A stretch of DNA of 60,000 bases from Strigamia acuminata (GCA_949358305.1 OX442314.1:14069060-14129059), one strand, 5' to 3'. Numbered from the stretch's first letter, positions 32,761-46,582 are shown. The notes: generated by a model not told the origin, from the letters alone. Numbers and translations are program-made.

Positions 32761-34119
32761 TCTTTAAAATGGTGTTGAGTTTTCCGAATCGTGTATTTTG
32801 GACGGTAAAAATGTTTCAATTTCGAATTTATAGATTCAATTTCAAAATCGACTTGTTTTTGGTCGTTGGCCCTTTAGTATGCAACATTCAAGGCATTGTG
32901 GTTGAGTTTTTATTTTATTTTTCCCAATTTCCGCTTGTGTTTTTATTTCAATTTCTTGTTGTTTATAAAAGATGGCGCTCGTCATCAAATCGTTTAGTTC
33001 GCTTTTGCGAAATGTACAAGTTGAATATTGTATGCAAAAGTTGCAATCATCTAAAATATTCTTACGCGTAATTTGAGTATCCCATTTTTTAAGATTCTAA
33101 ATTTAAATTATTTTATCAAACGTTTTCTAAATTACACCGTATTTTTTTTTTTTACGTAATGGCAGGAAGATGGTTCCTAGTCTCGAGATCTGTTTTTATT
33201 TTTTTTTTTAATTTTTTAAATTTTATTTTCCCTCTATATATATATAGATATATATATTTTTGTAATATATTAAAATATTGCTCACATTTTCTCAAGTCTT
33301 GGTAATTGAAAAAAAAAAATTGTTTTGTTTTCGCATATAAAAATTGTATTTTAGGCCCATTTGTATTCGAAGAGTCATTCAAATTGGAAGTCTAATCACT
33401 AAATAACCAGAGGAAGATAACTAAGATTAGTCATATCAACCAACATTTCCTTGTTTCATATCTCGTTACCAAAATCAACGTCTACAAATTTAACTATTTT
33501 TTTTAAAAAAAAAATAATCTAAATTAATTTAAATTTAAATTTAATTTGTTGCTGCTTCATTTCAGGCGAATATAAAAAAAATTTTAAGAAAAATATAAAT
33601 TTAAAACAAAAAAAAACGGCCATCAAATAAAAAGCTATCTAAATATAAACTGACCAATGAATAAATTTCGCCTCATTTAGCTACATTGCGCGTTAACTTT
33701 TGTGTATCAAAATTTAAAAATTCATTTTATGTAAGGAACTCTTCAATTTCTCCTGATTCATTTCTTAAAAAAAAATAAAAACTGCCTAATATTTCATAAA
33801 TAAATTTAAAAAATAAAAATTAATCAGTATAAAATTTTTACCCTTAAAAAAAAAGAAAAAAGAAAAAAAAGACTGCATTAGTTTCGATAATTCTCTCAGG
33901 TTGTGTATAAATAACATAAAATCAAATCGCAAAAAGCTGTTAAAATGGTAGTGAAAAATAACCTCTCACAATTTCATTTTTTTCCAACAAACTTAAAATC
34001 TCATCATCAAATCGTTATAAAAACCAATCTATAAAAAATATTTCCTCACCCTTCCTTCCCTCCCTCCTCCCCTTTGGTCCCAAATTTCTCAAAAGCAAAA
34101 GAAAAGGAAAGAAAAACAA

Positions 34120-35091
34120 TCACATTCCGACTAATATGTGCATAATGTGATCTAATTCTTCACTGAGGAACTCATTTTTGAAGCAACCGTTGCTCGAAAC
34201 TCCAGCCTCGTTGGTGGGGAAAGAACGGAGCAACTCCTCCGCACTGAGCGGAGTGAGCCTGACGTTGGGCGGGGATAAGGGAAGGAGATCGAAATCGTAG
34301 AGAGAGAGATCAATGTCTCCGAAAATTTCACTGCCACTCGACGAGGACGAACTCGTGCTGCTGCACGACGAATCGCAACTCGACGTGGGATAACTCGTGT
34401 TCTGCACGGAAATAAAATCAGTTTCATTTTGGCTGCTTAGATTAAGTACAGTGCTCCAACTAATACTGGACGCATTTCTCTCGTCCGGTTCACTCCATAA
34501 GGCACCACAAGAATCTGTTCGACATGGACCGGACTCGAGACTGGAGGGAAATGGCGTGCTTCGGCCGAAACCGTTCAACTCGCTTAGATTTTTCTCGTAA
34601 TCAACCGATGCCGAGAACGTGGGAGTCCGAACATCGATCGGTTCGAGGCGATTCGACGAAGACGAAGACGACGATGAAGAAGACGACGACGAACACGACT
34701 CTTCGTGTTCCAACTGCGGGGGTGTGATCGGGCGCCCAACAGGTATCGACGTGCTCGCTTGTGGACTCAAGAAAGCGTTGGCGTTCACTTGGATTGGCAG
34801 TGGATCGAGCGTGATGTTATTGTCCGCCTGGAGTGCCGGCAAGAAGCCGGCAGTTGCCGTTACGGATGCGCAGTGGATGCCTCGACTTTCCATCTCCCGC
34901 TCGATGTTTCGTAGTGTGTTGCAAATGAGCACCGAGCGCCGTAAACTCGGATCGGGAATTTGACGGTACCGATTTAACTTACATAGGGAAATGGTGAAAA
35001 TGGATTCGCGGTCTTGCGATTTTATACCGTCGTCCTCGTCCTCGCCGTCGTCCAGTTTTCGTTTCATGCCGCGTTGGCCTGGACTCAGCAT
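34120..35091 (-). CDS. tara: SERTA-domain transcription cofactor (taranis-like)
   Basis: A 323-residue single-coding-exon protein of the SERTAD/taranis family; these nuclear cofactors link cell-cycle and chromatin regulators (E2F/DP, CDK, Polycomb/trithorax in flies). MLSPGQRGMKRKL with a basic patch is followed by the SERTA domain at about residues 30-68 (SLCKLNRYRQIPDPSLRRSV, then LICNTLRNIEREM). The middle part is disordered, with two long serine runs, and the C terminus is conserved and acidic-hydrophobic (ELDHIMHIL). The start is firm: an in-frame TGA lies 30 nt upstream of the first ATG. A good splice acceptor at 35147-35149 precedes the leader, so there is at least one noncoding exon further upstream. 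The coding sequence is clearly GC-richer than its flanks. Confidence 0.88.
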   Translation of the reverse strand: MLSPGQRGMKRKLDDGEDEDDGIKSQDRESIFTISLCKLNRYRQIPDPSLRRSVLICNTLRNIEREMESRGIHCASVTATAGFLPALQADNNITLDPLPIQVNANAFLSPQASTSIPVGRPITPPQLEHEESCSSSSSSSSSSSSSNRLEPIDVRTPTFSASVDYEKNLSELNGFGRSTPFPSSLESGPCRTDSCGALWSEPDERNASSISWSTVLNLSSQNETDFISVQNTSYPTSSCDSSCSSTSSSSSSGSEIFGDIDLSLYDFDLLPLSPPNVRLTPLSAEELLRSFPTNEAGVSSNGCFKNEFLSEELDHIMHILVGM

Positions 35092-37957
35092 GGTGATGCA
35101 AATGACCACTGGTGTCGTTCAGGTTGACTGCTCCCAAGGAAATGGCCTTAAATCAAATAAAACAAAGTTTGTCGTAAGTCAACTGTTGTCTTTTTAACTC
35201 GATTTACTACTTTCCAGAGTTAATCACGTGAATATTTAATTCGCTCGTTTATCTGTGATTTTGTGTGTGTTTTTTCTACCGATTAGTTTTTATAAAACCT
35301 CTTGTTTTTAGCAAAAGATGGAAACTATCAAATAGGTAAGTAGGTCAGCGCCAAACATGCGAGCACACAACCTCACTTCATCAAATGCGTTTTACACGTT
35401 AAAAAACAACATTTTCCCAGTTAAAATATTTAATTCGCAATTTCTTCTCAGCATTTTTTTTTTCATTTTCCATTCACTTTTTTGAAATTTTTTTTTTTGA
35501 AATTTTTTTTTATTACATTTTTTTTATTATTATTTTTTTTTTATTTATTATTATTTGTTTTATTTATTTATTTATTTTGAAATTACAAATTATTTTCAAC
35601 AATTCTGTCAAGCTTTCCTTCTCTACTTCCACAAGTTGATGTAATCTTAAAATGGGCCATGGTCATTTTTAACTCAACTGCAAAAACTTTTTACAACATA
35701 AAATTTAAAATTTTTAAAAACTCGAAAATAAAAATAAAAAAAAAAACAAAAATAAAAAAAAAACCAATCCTCACAAAATCCAACGAAAACGGTAAAAACC
35801 CAGCTCGAAATTCAGTAGAAACCATGAAGTAACTGTGACTATGCAAGTACGAATCATAGATCCTGGTAGAGCTAACGATGAGTCAACAAACAACTACCAA
35901 AATTCAAAAAACTAAAATAAAAAACAAAGAAAAAATAAAAAACAAGGAAAAAAAAGCCGCTAAAATTCTAAACGATAAGCTATCTGGACGTAAAAGACAA
36001 AGTTTAAAACATCAAAACTTGGTAAATCCTGTCAAAAAAATCAACCACATTACTACCGTCGGCGATGTGCGCGAAAAAGTGGGCAGAGATGAATAGTTAC
36101 TAACCTGTATCGGGATAAAATCCTATAACGCGAATTGCTTATTTAGCCAAACTCGTCAAGGTGAACTTGATCTCTCAGCATGTCGGCACGCTGAGCTGAG
36201 GTCCATCCGAATCCTCGGCACAAGGAAACATGGCGCAAGCAGGCAATTTCCAACTAAAATGACCCGAAACTAGAGGGAGCCGAGAAAGCAAAGCCCAGAC
36301 CTAGCACTACGTATTTCATGACGTCACCCAATACAGATACAGCTCATACTTGATAGGCTCAGAGTTTTGGCAAAGAGCCAAATGTTTGTTCCTAACTCAG
36401 CTGGCCTAGCTTCGTTCGGCTCCTCCGTCTAAAGTGAGCCCCGTCCATTCTCTGCTGCTGAGGGAAGAGCGGAGCAACAAGCTTTACTTCTCCACCTACA
36501 GTCAGTCTATAGTACATTGCAATCCGCTATAAAAAATTGAAAATTACAAAACGGAGCAATTTGTTGCGTTTGTTCACAATTCCACGGCTGATTTTTCAAT
36601 AAAAATTCCAACGTTTCGTTTTTCCACTTTTTCCACTTTTTTCTTCCCGTTCCTACCCCCGTTCGAGTTGAACTCGACCAGACCAAATCTCCATAAAATG
36701 CCAGAACAGCAAGTAGTGGCGGAAAATAAAACTTTTAAATTTTAAATTTTTCGCCTTAAATATTTTGAAAAAAATGCACAACAAATTGCAACTTGCTTCA
36801 ATTTAATTTTCTTTTTCTTTCTGCTTACTCGACGGTTTAAAGGAATTTATTTTTTTTTAAAAAAATATAAAAAAAAATTATTTTTTTTAAAGATTTTATA
36901 TTTTTTATAGAAAAATTATACTTTCATCTTGTTTTCTTTCTGCAACAAACTCAACACAAAACTTCATTTCGTTACAAATTTAAATTTTCAAAAAAGAGAC
37001 TCAATTCCTGAAGTCCGACCACGACCGGCCGGCCGCACAGTCCATGAGTAGGTACAGGGTCGTTATGGAGGGAAAAGTAAAGAAACTGTCTGAAAAGTTT
37101 CGTTCAAGAAGTATTAAATGTAGTACTTACTTAATTAAGCAACATATCTTCGTCTGAAATCGTTTTTCTTCGCCGAGAGTGGTTTTGAGAAGCTTCAATT
37201 GCAACTAAAGAGCCTCTTCAAACTACCTTGTTCCACAAGCACAGGCACTGACTGACGCAGCCGTGATATACGCATGAAATGCGGCCGCACTTCGGCTAGC
37301 CTGCTGGGAATCTTTAACGTCGAGAATTACTACGTCACTCGCTATCCTCGTTCTGTTAGAAGCGAGACAAATTAGGATTTGAAGCCAGAATGGAAAATTC
37401 ACACGTTTTCTTTTCTTTCGGCTGGAAATATGTTTATTCCGAATGTCTTTCCACATTTCCGAGCCCTTTTGAAATTCCAAACATCAAGAAAATAAATATA
37501 AAAATATTAAACTTCCTAAATTAAATTAAATCTTAATGAAATTTAATTTCGTCTGTAATAAAGATTTCTATTTTTAACGTTTAGAATTTTTATTTTTATT
37601 CCCATCTATTTAATACGGGTAAAAAACGAACCAAAAAGTTTCCCCTCACTCACTACTTGTCGCAAGATTCACTATTGATCTGTCACCCAGCATATAAAGT
37701 AGAAAATCAATATTTCCCTAGCTCAGACAGCTTCAAGTACGGTGTAGTGAAAAAACGGTGATTTGGGGAGAATATATTCAAATCAATAAATAAATACTGC
37801 AAATAATTGTTTAAATATATTTTTAAAAACACAATCAATACAAAATTAATTTCAATGTTTACCTGATAACTAAAAATCGTTATCTGATTAAATCCACTGT
37901 AAATAAATCATACTTAATAATAATTTTTATTAAATTCATTTTTATTCGATCAATTTT
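35092..37957. other. SERTA-gene upstream region and GFM2 3' flank
   Basis: The minus-strand leader of the SERTA gene starts at 35146. Candidate noncoding exons end at donors CAG/GTTAGT (exon end 36105) and CAAG/GTAGTT (exon end 37227); both lie in GC-richer islands (36110-36500 and 37010-37340), which suggests two alternative promoters. T-rich simple sequence fills 35455-35580. The lysine-rich plus-strand frame at 35878-36096 has no recognisable homology. The 3' UTR of GFM2 lies on the minus strand below its stop at 37958. Confidence 0.4.
36319..36332. promoter_or_regulatory. Consensus CRE next to a CCAAT box
   Basis: Perfect TGACGTCA (36319-36326) followed at once by CCAAT (36328-36332), in the GC-richer island upstream of the taranis-like gene. 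This fits CREB/ATF-type control of one promoter, inferred from the motifs only. Confidence 0.4.
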
Positions 37958-40397
37958 TTAAGTAAATCCTGTTAATTTCTGCACAGCTTTTTCCTGATCA
38001 TTCGCACTCATGACCTGATACGAGTCCAGCATCATGGTAAAAGTTGCCAACCCCGATGTAATGATTCGCAAACTCGTGGAATATCCAACCATTTCGGCTA
38101 ATGGAACCAACGCATTGAGAGTTTTCAAGTTTTGCTGCTCACCAACTTGTAAAACCTGAGCTCGGCGTCTGTTTAGGTCACCGAGAATACCATGAAGATG
38201 CATCGGTTCAGCAATAACTTCGAGCCTCATGACAGGTTCGAGTAAAACAGAACCACCCTTTCGTAAAAGTATGCTTACACATTTGGAAGCAGCGGCGGAA
38301 ATGGACGGCAACGACGAATGCGAGTCCACGTCGAGCCAACGAATTCCGATTTCGACATTTTCCATCAGAAAACCGAGAACCGGACCATTCAATAAAGCTA
38401 GTTTTACCCCATTTTCAATTGCCTGCAAGTGCGATTTCCGTATTTGAGCCAAATTCTCCTGGTTTTCTCGCGAATAATCAAATTTCACCTGTTAAAAATT
38501 TAAAAATAAATAAAATATCAACAAAATACTTCAAATTAATCATTTAACCCACCAAAGGATGTTTATCTTCACTCGGTTTTACCCCGAGTGTCACCACAAC
38601 ACGATTTTTAACACCACCGATGCTGTGATTGAATGTGACCGTTTCAACTGCCGAAAACTGCACCGTTTCCCTATACGACACCTGTAGTGGTCCAATCTCA
38701 GCTTTCACCTTATACTGTTTCTGAATCCTATCTTTAACGATATCCAAATGTAATTCGCCCATACCTAAAAATAAAAAACATTAAATTCCATATCTTTTAA
38801 ACACAATAATTCAACAAAATACCCGACAAAACCGTTTGTCCAGTTTCTGAATCCGTTTCAACACGAAGACTAGGATCCTCTCGCTTTAAGCACAACAGCG
38901 CATTCTCTAGAGGTTTTTGCTGCGATAAAGACGATGGTTCAATGGAGCAGAAAAACACTGGATCGGGAACGTGCAAACCACCTAATAATGGAGCGACGTC
39001 GCAAACTTTGTTTTTACTTTCTTCGGCATACTTTTTCGTCGCTAAATTGGCCGCACTCGAGCTCGAAACAATCGTATCCCCCGTAACGGTATTTTTTAAA
39101 CCGGTCACCGCAACAATGTTGCCGGCCGTTGCCTTTTCTATTTGTTCGTATTCGTCCGCATAAATCGTGAATATTTTCCCGACTTTTTCGACGCATTTTT
39201 GATTCACGTTGAACAATTTCTGTCCTTGTTTTAACTCCCCGCTGTAGATTCGGATAATGTTGACAAAATCCTTTTGCGGGTCGTACAAAATCTTGAAAAC
39301 CAGTGCGGTGAATTGGCCGTTGTAATATTGCACGTTTTTACACTTCACGTCTAGTGGAGAGGGCAAATAATCGACGACGGCATCCATTAGTAGTTGAACA
39401 CCGATGTTCTTGTACGAACTACCGCAGAAAACGGGAACGGCTTGAGAATTGTGTAAAGTAATTCTTCGTATGGCGTTTTGCAGCGTTAAAGGCTCGACGT
39501 TTTCCCAATTATCGCTAGTCAGAACGAAATCAGCCAATTCCGGGTCCAAATCGACAGCAGTTTCGATTAATCTCCTTCGACCATCGATGGCTAATGTTTT
39601 GATTTCTTCCGTTTCGAGTGCTGAAGAAGCGACATAAGTTTTCCCCTTGTTACTTGGATTCCACTTATACATTTTCATATTTACCAAATCAACGAGACCG
39701 TTCAATTTGTTCTCTTTAAACGTTGGCAAGTTAAGTAACAGCGGTACCACCTTCAACTTTTGCTCCATACTTTGTATACACATTTCTAGACTAGCTGTTG
39801 GTTTGTCCATTTTGTTGAGGTATATAATCCGGGGTACATGATATCTGTTTGCCTGTTTCCATACAGTAAATGTCTGCGCTTCAACACCTAAATTAAATGA
39901 AAAGGAATTTTTTTATTTTAATACAAATTTAACATCATCTGCTTGCATCTAATACCCGCAGAAGCATCAAGGATGGTTACAGCACCATCCAAAGCACAAA
40001 TTGCCCTTTCAACTTCCATGGTAAAGTCGACATGGCCGGGTGTATCGACTAGATTTATTTTATGATTTTTCCAATTGAATGTAATGGCGGCCGAGTTGAT
40101 AGTGATGCCTCGAGAACGTTCTTGCTCCATGTAGTCCATCGTAGTGTCCCCATCGTCAATCTCGCCCATTGTCCGGATAAATCCGGAATAATATAACATT
40201 CTTTCGGTAGTTGTTGTTTTTCCGGCATCGACATGGGCCAGGATCCCGATATTTCGGATCTGTTTTCCGTCGACATTTTCTCCATTTTGTGCATTACGTC
40301 TGCAAAACCTCTTGATAAAGATTACTGTTTTATTGTTTGGTTTATTAAGGAGGAGTTTTAAGTAATGGAAGCTTTTAAAACTCAACATTGTGCCCAT
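37958..40397 (-). CDS. GFM2: Mitochondrial ribosome-releasing factor 2 (EF-G2)
   Basis: A 749-residue GTPase that works with the ribosome recycling factor to split mitochondrial ribosomes after termination. Four coding exons: 39956-40397, 38823-39887, 38553-38764, 37958-38488. The first ~40 residues are basic with no acidic residue, as for a mitochondrial targeting peptide. G motifs: [34 protein letters not shown]. Domains II to V follow ([24 protein letters not shown] near the end). The ending LTGFT matches the GFM2 rather than the GFM1 subgroup. A second ATG lies three codons downstream of the chosen start. Confidence 0.93.
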
Positions 40398-41387
40398 TTC
40401 CGTCCTCGTTATCTAACCCTAAAATGTTTTTTTCTATGAAAATAGGGTTAGGTTTTGTGCAAGGTTTAGTGAATTGCCTGGCGTGTACAAACGAAATCTA
40501 AACTGGAGTGCAAGAATAAGCGATAAATCGCACAAGTCTAAATTAATATTTTACTTTTTAGCAAGAATAGAGTTACTTAATTTAATTTAAGATGTAAAAC
40601 AATTGATCGATCGAATGATGCAATACATTTCCTATACAATTAGCGTGATTTAAGGAAACATTAGATGTTTGAATTATGTGTCTGGGACTGTCCATCTTGT
40701 GCTTTAAGCGAGGCTTTAAATCATTAAGAGAAAAAAACAACAAAACGAGACGTTATTTCTATTCATTAATTTCATTATGCTTTTATTACTTCTTCTGCCG
40801 AATTGGAAATTTAGCCAAATTTATTCTCGAAATGCAAGACTAGTTCATTAGAGATGAAAATGATTTTTTTTCCATACATATTGCAGTTATAAACATTTCT
40901 TTTTTTAAGTTACATACAAACCACTTTTGTTTTGTCAGCTAAAACTTATTAACAACAAAAAAAGTTACTTTAAATTAGGACGTAACAAAAATATGCTTTA
41001 ACAAAGTACTGTATCTGCATTTAACGGCCTTTTTTTAATTTTAACAGTTCAATATTTACAGATAATTAAAAAATATCAATTCTGAAAATATTTAACCAAT
41101 TATTAAATAAAATTAAAAAATGTGTAACCAGACACTTGCGAAAGAAAAAAACACACACAAAGAAATAATTTCAAGTACAATAATTGCAATTTCTTAAAGT
41201 GACCAGTTCTTCCTCTTCTTCATAAACAATATCACGCAAACTAATCTACGGAGTGTTGTAAGTGAGAGAAATATACACATTTTTTTTTAAATTTTACACT
41301 TTCAAATGTTTAAATTACAACTTGGGTGCAAATTCAACGCAAATACTAATAATATAACATTCAATAAACATTTTATTTCATTAAATT
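40398..41387. other. GFM2 promoter and aftiphilin 3' UTR
   Basis: AT-rich, without a coding gene. Both flanking genes are on the minus strand, so this holds the 3' UTR of aftiphilin (right) and the promoter of GFM2 (left). A minus-strand TGTAAATA, a Pumilio-type site, lies at 41053-41060. Confidence 0.45.
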
Positions 41388-43682
41388 TCAAGGTGTTATG
41401 CTGCGTATAGGAAAAATGAGGCCCTTTGCTTGCATAAATCTTAAATCCGGCAATTTATTCAGCACAAGTTGAGCTTCATGAGAAATAGCAGCAGATGCGT
41501 TCGTTTGCATGAAACTACTGGCACTGAGTTTGGCACTTGATAAAATTTGTTCCAGCAAAGGTGATACTTTAGCACTGTGTTCTGTACAATTAATATCTGA
41601 ATCTGCAGTATCAGATCCTAACAGTTCATTCTCCAAGCCTAAATAATAAAAAATAAATAAAAGAAAATCGAATTAACATCAGGAGCAAAGTCTGAAACAA
41701 AATCCACAACAAAAAGTACAAATTATGTAAACAACATTCCAGGAATTTCAATAATGAACGTCTCAAATTTCACATTAACTTACTCCAAGTAGTAGTTGAA
41801 ACAGGATTACCGGATCCAATTTCAATAGTGAAGAAAAAATCCAAATCGAGCAAGGCAGAAGCACCATTAGAGGCTAAGATAAATTATCCTATTTAAGTGT
41901 TAGTTTTGAACCACACACCACGAGCATTTTTGTTAGTTTTATTACAATTCATGCCTACTTTTTTTATTTTTCACGAAAAAATTAATTTTTTAATAATTTA
42001 CCATCAAGAGGATTGATAAGGCCACTGCTGTTCCAATCAAATTGAGCTGGTGGTATGAATTCCTGCAATTAGAAACGAAAAAACAATTTTAAATTCGTTC
42101 GTTTCATCTTAAGAGAAAAAAACAAAACCTGAGGAGATGAAGCGATCGATTCTTTATCTTCTGCCAATTCATTCGTCTTCAGGGAAGTCCTCGTCGGTTC
42201 CAAAGGGTTCAAACTGAGATTAGCAGCGAACAGAGGGACGGAAGAATTCCAGTTATGGCCAAACAACTGGGCAATTCGAGCAATTAATAAATTGTGTAAA
42301 CATATTTTTACATATGCTCTCACATGGCCCAAAAATTATATTAATTAAAACCCATTAACCCCGAATCAAATCCCTTTTATGAAAAAACAACCGTACCAAA
42401 TTTCGTGAATCTATGTTGATGGCTCTCAATAATTTCTTATTACAACTCGAATTATTCCATTGGAACGAAATTGCGTCGGTTTTCTCCGTGTCGCGTACGT
42501 GACACCAAATATTGCAACTAAATTACATTATTACAGATTTAATTTAATAATACGATTTAATTTTAGCACAAAATAATACTTTAAAGATGCATCTTCGGGA
42601 ACATCGCTCGTCTTACTATAGTTGTCGAGGCTCTCGATCACTTCTTCGTGAAGTATGGAATTCGTCGTGAAAGAACTATGCAACACTTTAGTTGCTTGTG
42701 GAATGCTAATCGATATCTGTAAAATTTTTAAAAAAATCGATTAATATTTAGTGGAATTTATTCGTTAACTTGTTAATTTTACAGAGGGAATGGAATCAGC
42801 GGCATCAACATCATCAAAATGCGCTTCAAAATTCGCTTCAAATTGAGGACTCGTTCTGTCGTTACTGAAATAAAAATCCGTTTGTTTTTCTTTCTCTTCA
42901 CACTTGTTCTCGAACGTTTGCGCGGCGGATTGTAACGTGTCATCGGATGGCGGGGAAACAAAATCTGAAAACTCATCGTCTTCATCATCTGCTTGAACGG
43001 TCTGAGGGACAGCGACGAAACTTAGCCATTCACTATTACTACAATCGTCACCATCTTGATTGAATGTTTGATTTGAATCGTCGATCGAATTTTCAGCCTG
43101 CTCAATTCCGAGATTCAAATCGAAGATGTCAACATCGGTTTTTGGAAAGACCGGGGGTAATTCATCGTTAAAATCTGTAAAATCGTTCTGATATCCGGCT
43201 GAATAGTCACTAAATTCACACGGAGCAAAAAAACTCCCAAATTCATCACTATGATCGTCACAATTTACAGATTCCTTAGTTCGTTTCACGTCATTGGAAT
43301 TACAAAATGTTTCAGCATCTGAATTGTTTTCTTCGACAGGAATACGACTAGTGGATGGTTGCAAATCTGCAGTAACTGCTGGAATGTCTTCGTCGTTTTC
43401 TTCCGAATTCGTACCGTTAATATCGGGTTCATTATGGCTCACTGGTTCGATTGAATTTGCAAAAGTTTCTGTTTGATTAGTTAATGATTGGTCCCCATTT
43501 GCAGTTTCCTTTAGACCTTCAGTTTCGCTTTTTTCTAGTACAACTGATGATTTTCTTTCCGTGACTTTGTCGTTACATAAATGCTTCGCGATTGTGAAGT
43601 TGCCGAACTCATCATCGTCGTCTTCATCGTCATTCAACGGCGGCGGACTTGACGGTAAATACGGTATAAAATTAGATGTCAT
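41388..43682 (-). CDS. AFTPH: Aftiphilin-like clathrin adaptor accessory protein
   Basis: A 565-residue protein of the aftiphilin family, which binds clathrin and AP-1 adaptors at the trans-Golgi and endosomes. Seven coding exons: 42783-43682, 42580-42716, 42397-42517, 42129-42266, 42002-42062, 41784-41873, 41388-41638. The N terminus SSPPPLNDDEDDDDEFGNF matches the family signature. Acidic phenylalanine motifs (DEFGSF, DFTDF, DEFSDF), typical of adaptor-ear binding, are spread through an unstructured first 300 residues. The C-terminal part carries the family clathrin-binding region (AISFQWNNS ... LLRAINIDSRNL) and the end LPDLRFMQAKGLIFP. The first in-frame ATG is used. A donor/acceptor pair upstream (CATAAA/GTAAGG near 43757; TTTCAG near 43704) suggests one leader intron. 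Confidence 0.88.
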
Positions 43683-44432
43683 CACGGTTAGAATTTGCTA
43701 TTTCTGAAATTACGGTGAGAATTAAACACACGATTTATTCGTTGCGAGCACACCTTACTTTATGCCGGTGCTCACAGAAGGCACGGGAGAATTAAAATTA
43801 CATCACGCGATGCGCGTATGCAATTAGCCCGTAATTGCGATACTTTGTTAGACATTCTTTTTGGCAATGTATCGGTATAATCATAACCACAAATAATTTA
43901 TGTTGCGGTTGCTAAAATAGAGATATGTTGACATACGTCAATATTGAGCTGTGAATACAGCGGAAGTTGAGACATGGAACACATGCGCACTATTTATTTC
44001 TTCAAATGTGTATTTTTTTATTGAAAAATTAAAAGGTTTTATTGAAATTAATATAATACAAATTTAGAAAACAAATTTATTGAAATTTTAAAACACAAAC
44101 ATAAGTTTTAATTAATTATGACGACATGAATAAAAAGGCGAAAAACGCCATGTAATAAGATTTCGGCTTTCACTAAAACCTGTTTATTTCAAATTCGGCC
44201 AAATAAATTACACAAGTAAACTCTAATCATATTACTTTATTCGTAAAATACATTTTTATAAACCTGTACATCATTTTTCTAGCAAAATAAAACTATTTGT
44301 TAATGTTTTCGAGAAATTTTCCGTTTTAGTGCGGGACCTATTTCACCTTTTCTAGTTAACGTTTACTAAGCAAAATTGCGGCTTCGTCCAAACAGGGATA
44401 AGAAAATTTAACGTTTCTAACATTCTATAACG
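43683..44432. other. Divergent promoter region of aftiphilin and PSMA3
   Basis: The two genes start in opposite directions from this 750-bp stretch. It holds the aftiphilin leader with a short intron. No coding gene was seen. Confidence 0.5.
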
Positions 44433-45674
<1,242 letters not shown>

Positions 45675-45700
45675 TTGTAACCAAACAAAATTGTTATAAT

Positions 45701-45706
45701 AATAAA
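45701..45706 (+). terminator. PSMA3 poly(A) signal
   Basis: AATAAA 27 nt after the stop codon, giving a very short 3' UTR. Confidence 0.65.
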
Positions 45707-45927
45707 ACAACACTTTTACATAATTAAAGTACACGTGAATTGACAATAAAACATAACAATTTCTTCTGTTTGTTAATACATTGGAGTTAATCGTTTACCA
45801 AACCAACAATTCAACGTTAAATTCTCTCCAACGGAAGAATACTGATAGGAAGGAATGGTCAAAGTCACTATTGATGCTCAAAGTGTTGTCAAAAGAAAAA
45901 AATCGTTCAGTTCTCCAATTTTTCGTG

Positions 45928-46202
45928 TCAAATGTATCCGAAATATCCCAATGCACTTTTGGTATAACGCGGAAGAAAGATATACGTGGTGTATGTTGAC
46001 ATTGCAGTAATGGCCACCAGTATCGTATCTATCAAATTGGACGAAAAAGAAACATTAGGCCTATGAAACGAATACAAAAGACGTAAAACATACTGAATAA
46101 CTTCTTTTCCCACGGTTCTAACATGTACAAGGCAGTTAGCAATTCATATTGGAAATGTAAATATTGTAGGTAATTAACAAAACGTTGCCATAGACTTGGC
46201 AT
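45928..46202 (-). CDS. SPTSSA: Serine palmitoyltransferase small subunit (ssSPT)
   Basis: A 69-residue ER membrane protein that activates serine palmitoyltransferase, the first step of sphingolipid synthesis (Drosophila ghiberti; mammalian SPTSSA, about 70 residues). Two coding exons, 46094-46202 and 45928-46028, join in phase (GT-AG, 65-bp intron). The family core is unmistakable: YELLTALYMLEPWEKKLF runs across the junction into NTILVAITAMSTYTTYIF, then LPRY. The ATG has the context AAACATG, and the length matches the family. The gene lies 380 bp downstream of the ninein stop on the same strand and tail to tail with PSMA3 (253 bp between stop codons). It is easy to miss because neither exon alone is long. 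Confidence 0.92.
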
Positions 46203-46582
46203 GTTTACTACAACGCCGATTCAACCGAACAGAACCACGCCACAGCCCTTCGCTAAAGGAAATATAGTTACCGTTATCTGACGAAAGATGTCTCCACTCG
46301 CACGAGAAAGGTTTGTTGACCTTTCACCTAACCTTTTTCCATTTATGTTTATTATTATAATTAAATTGTTCAAACTTCAAACATGAAATGATTTTTATTT
46401 TAATATCTTTGAACATTATGCAACAAGAATATATTACTTTATGAATTATTTACAGTAACGCTGTTTTATACAAAAAAAAACAAGATTTAAAAAACTATTT
46501 TCAAGCAAATAATACATTTTTATTTTACAAGGCATTTAATGGTTCTTTTTCTTGTATGAAGTTATTGGTGCGGTAATATTTT
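46203..46582. other. ssSPT promoter and ninein 3' UTR
   Basis: The short gap between two minus-strand genes. The left part is GC-richer and probably holds the ssSPT promoter and leader. Nothing else was seen. Confidence 0.45.

Larger units (their letters stand above)
29163..34119. other. AT-rich intergenic stretch between BRF1 and the SERTA gene
   Basis: About 5 kb with no supported coding gene on either strand. The BRF1 leader exon probably lies near 29260-29500. The rightmost part must be the 3' UTR of the minus-strand SERTA gene, but its end cannot be placed. Low-complexity runs include poly(A) at 32359-32376 and TA repeats near 33233-33258. Confidence 0.5.

Noticed and set aside
32769-33071. 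A 100-residue plus-strand frame downstream of the GC-richer island
   Set aside because: Phenylalanine-rich because the DNA is T-rich. It shows no domain, signal peptide or splice structure that supports a gene.
34619-34963. An acidic plus-strand frame opposite the SERTA gene
   Set aside because: It is the antisense shadow of the serine codon runs.
35878-36096. A 72-residue lysine-rich plus-strand open frame starting with ATG
   Set aside because: Composition follows the A-rich DNA, there is no recognisable homology, and it lies antisense in the leader intron of the SERTA gene. Probably chance.
37223-37480. An 85-residue minus-strand frame upstream of the taranis-like gene
   Set aside because: No homology. 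It ends at a good splice donor and lies in a GC-richer island, so a noncoding first exon is the better reading.
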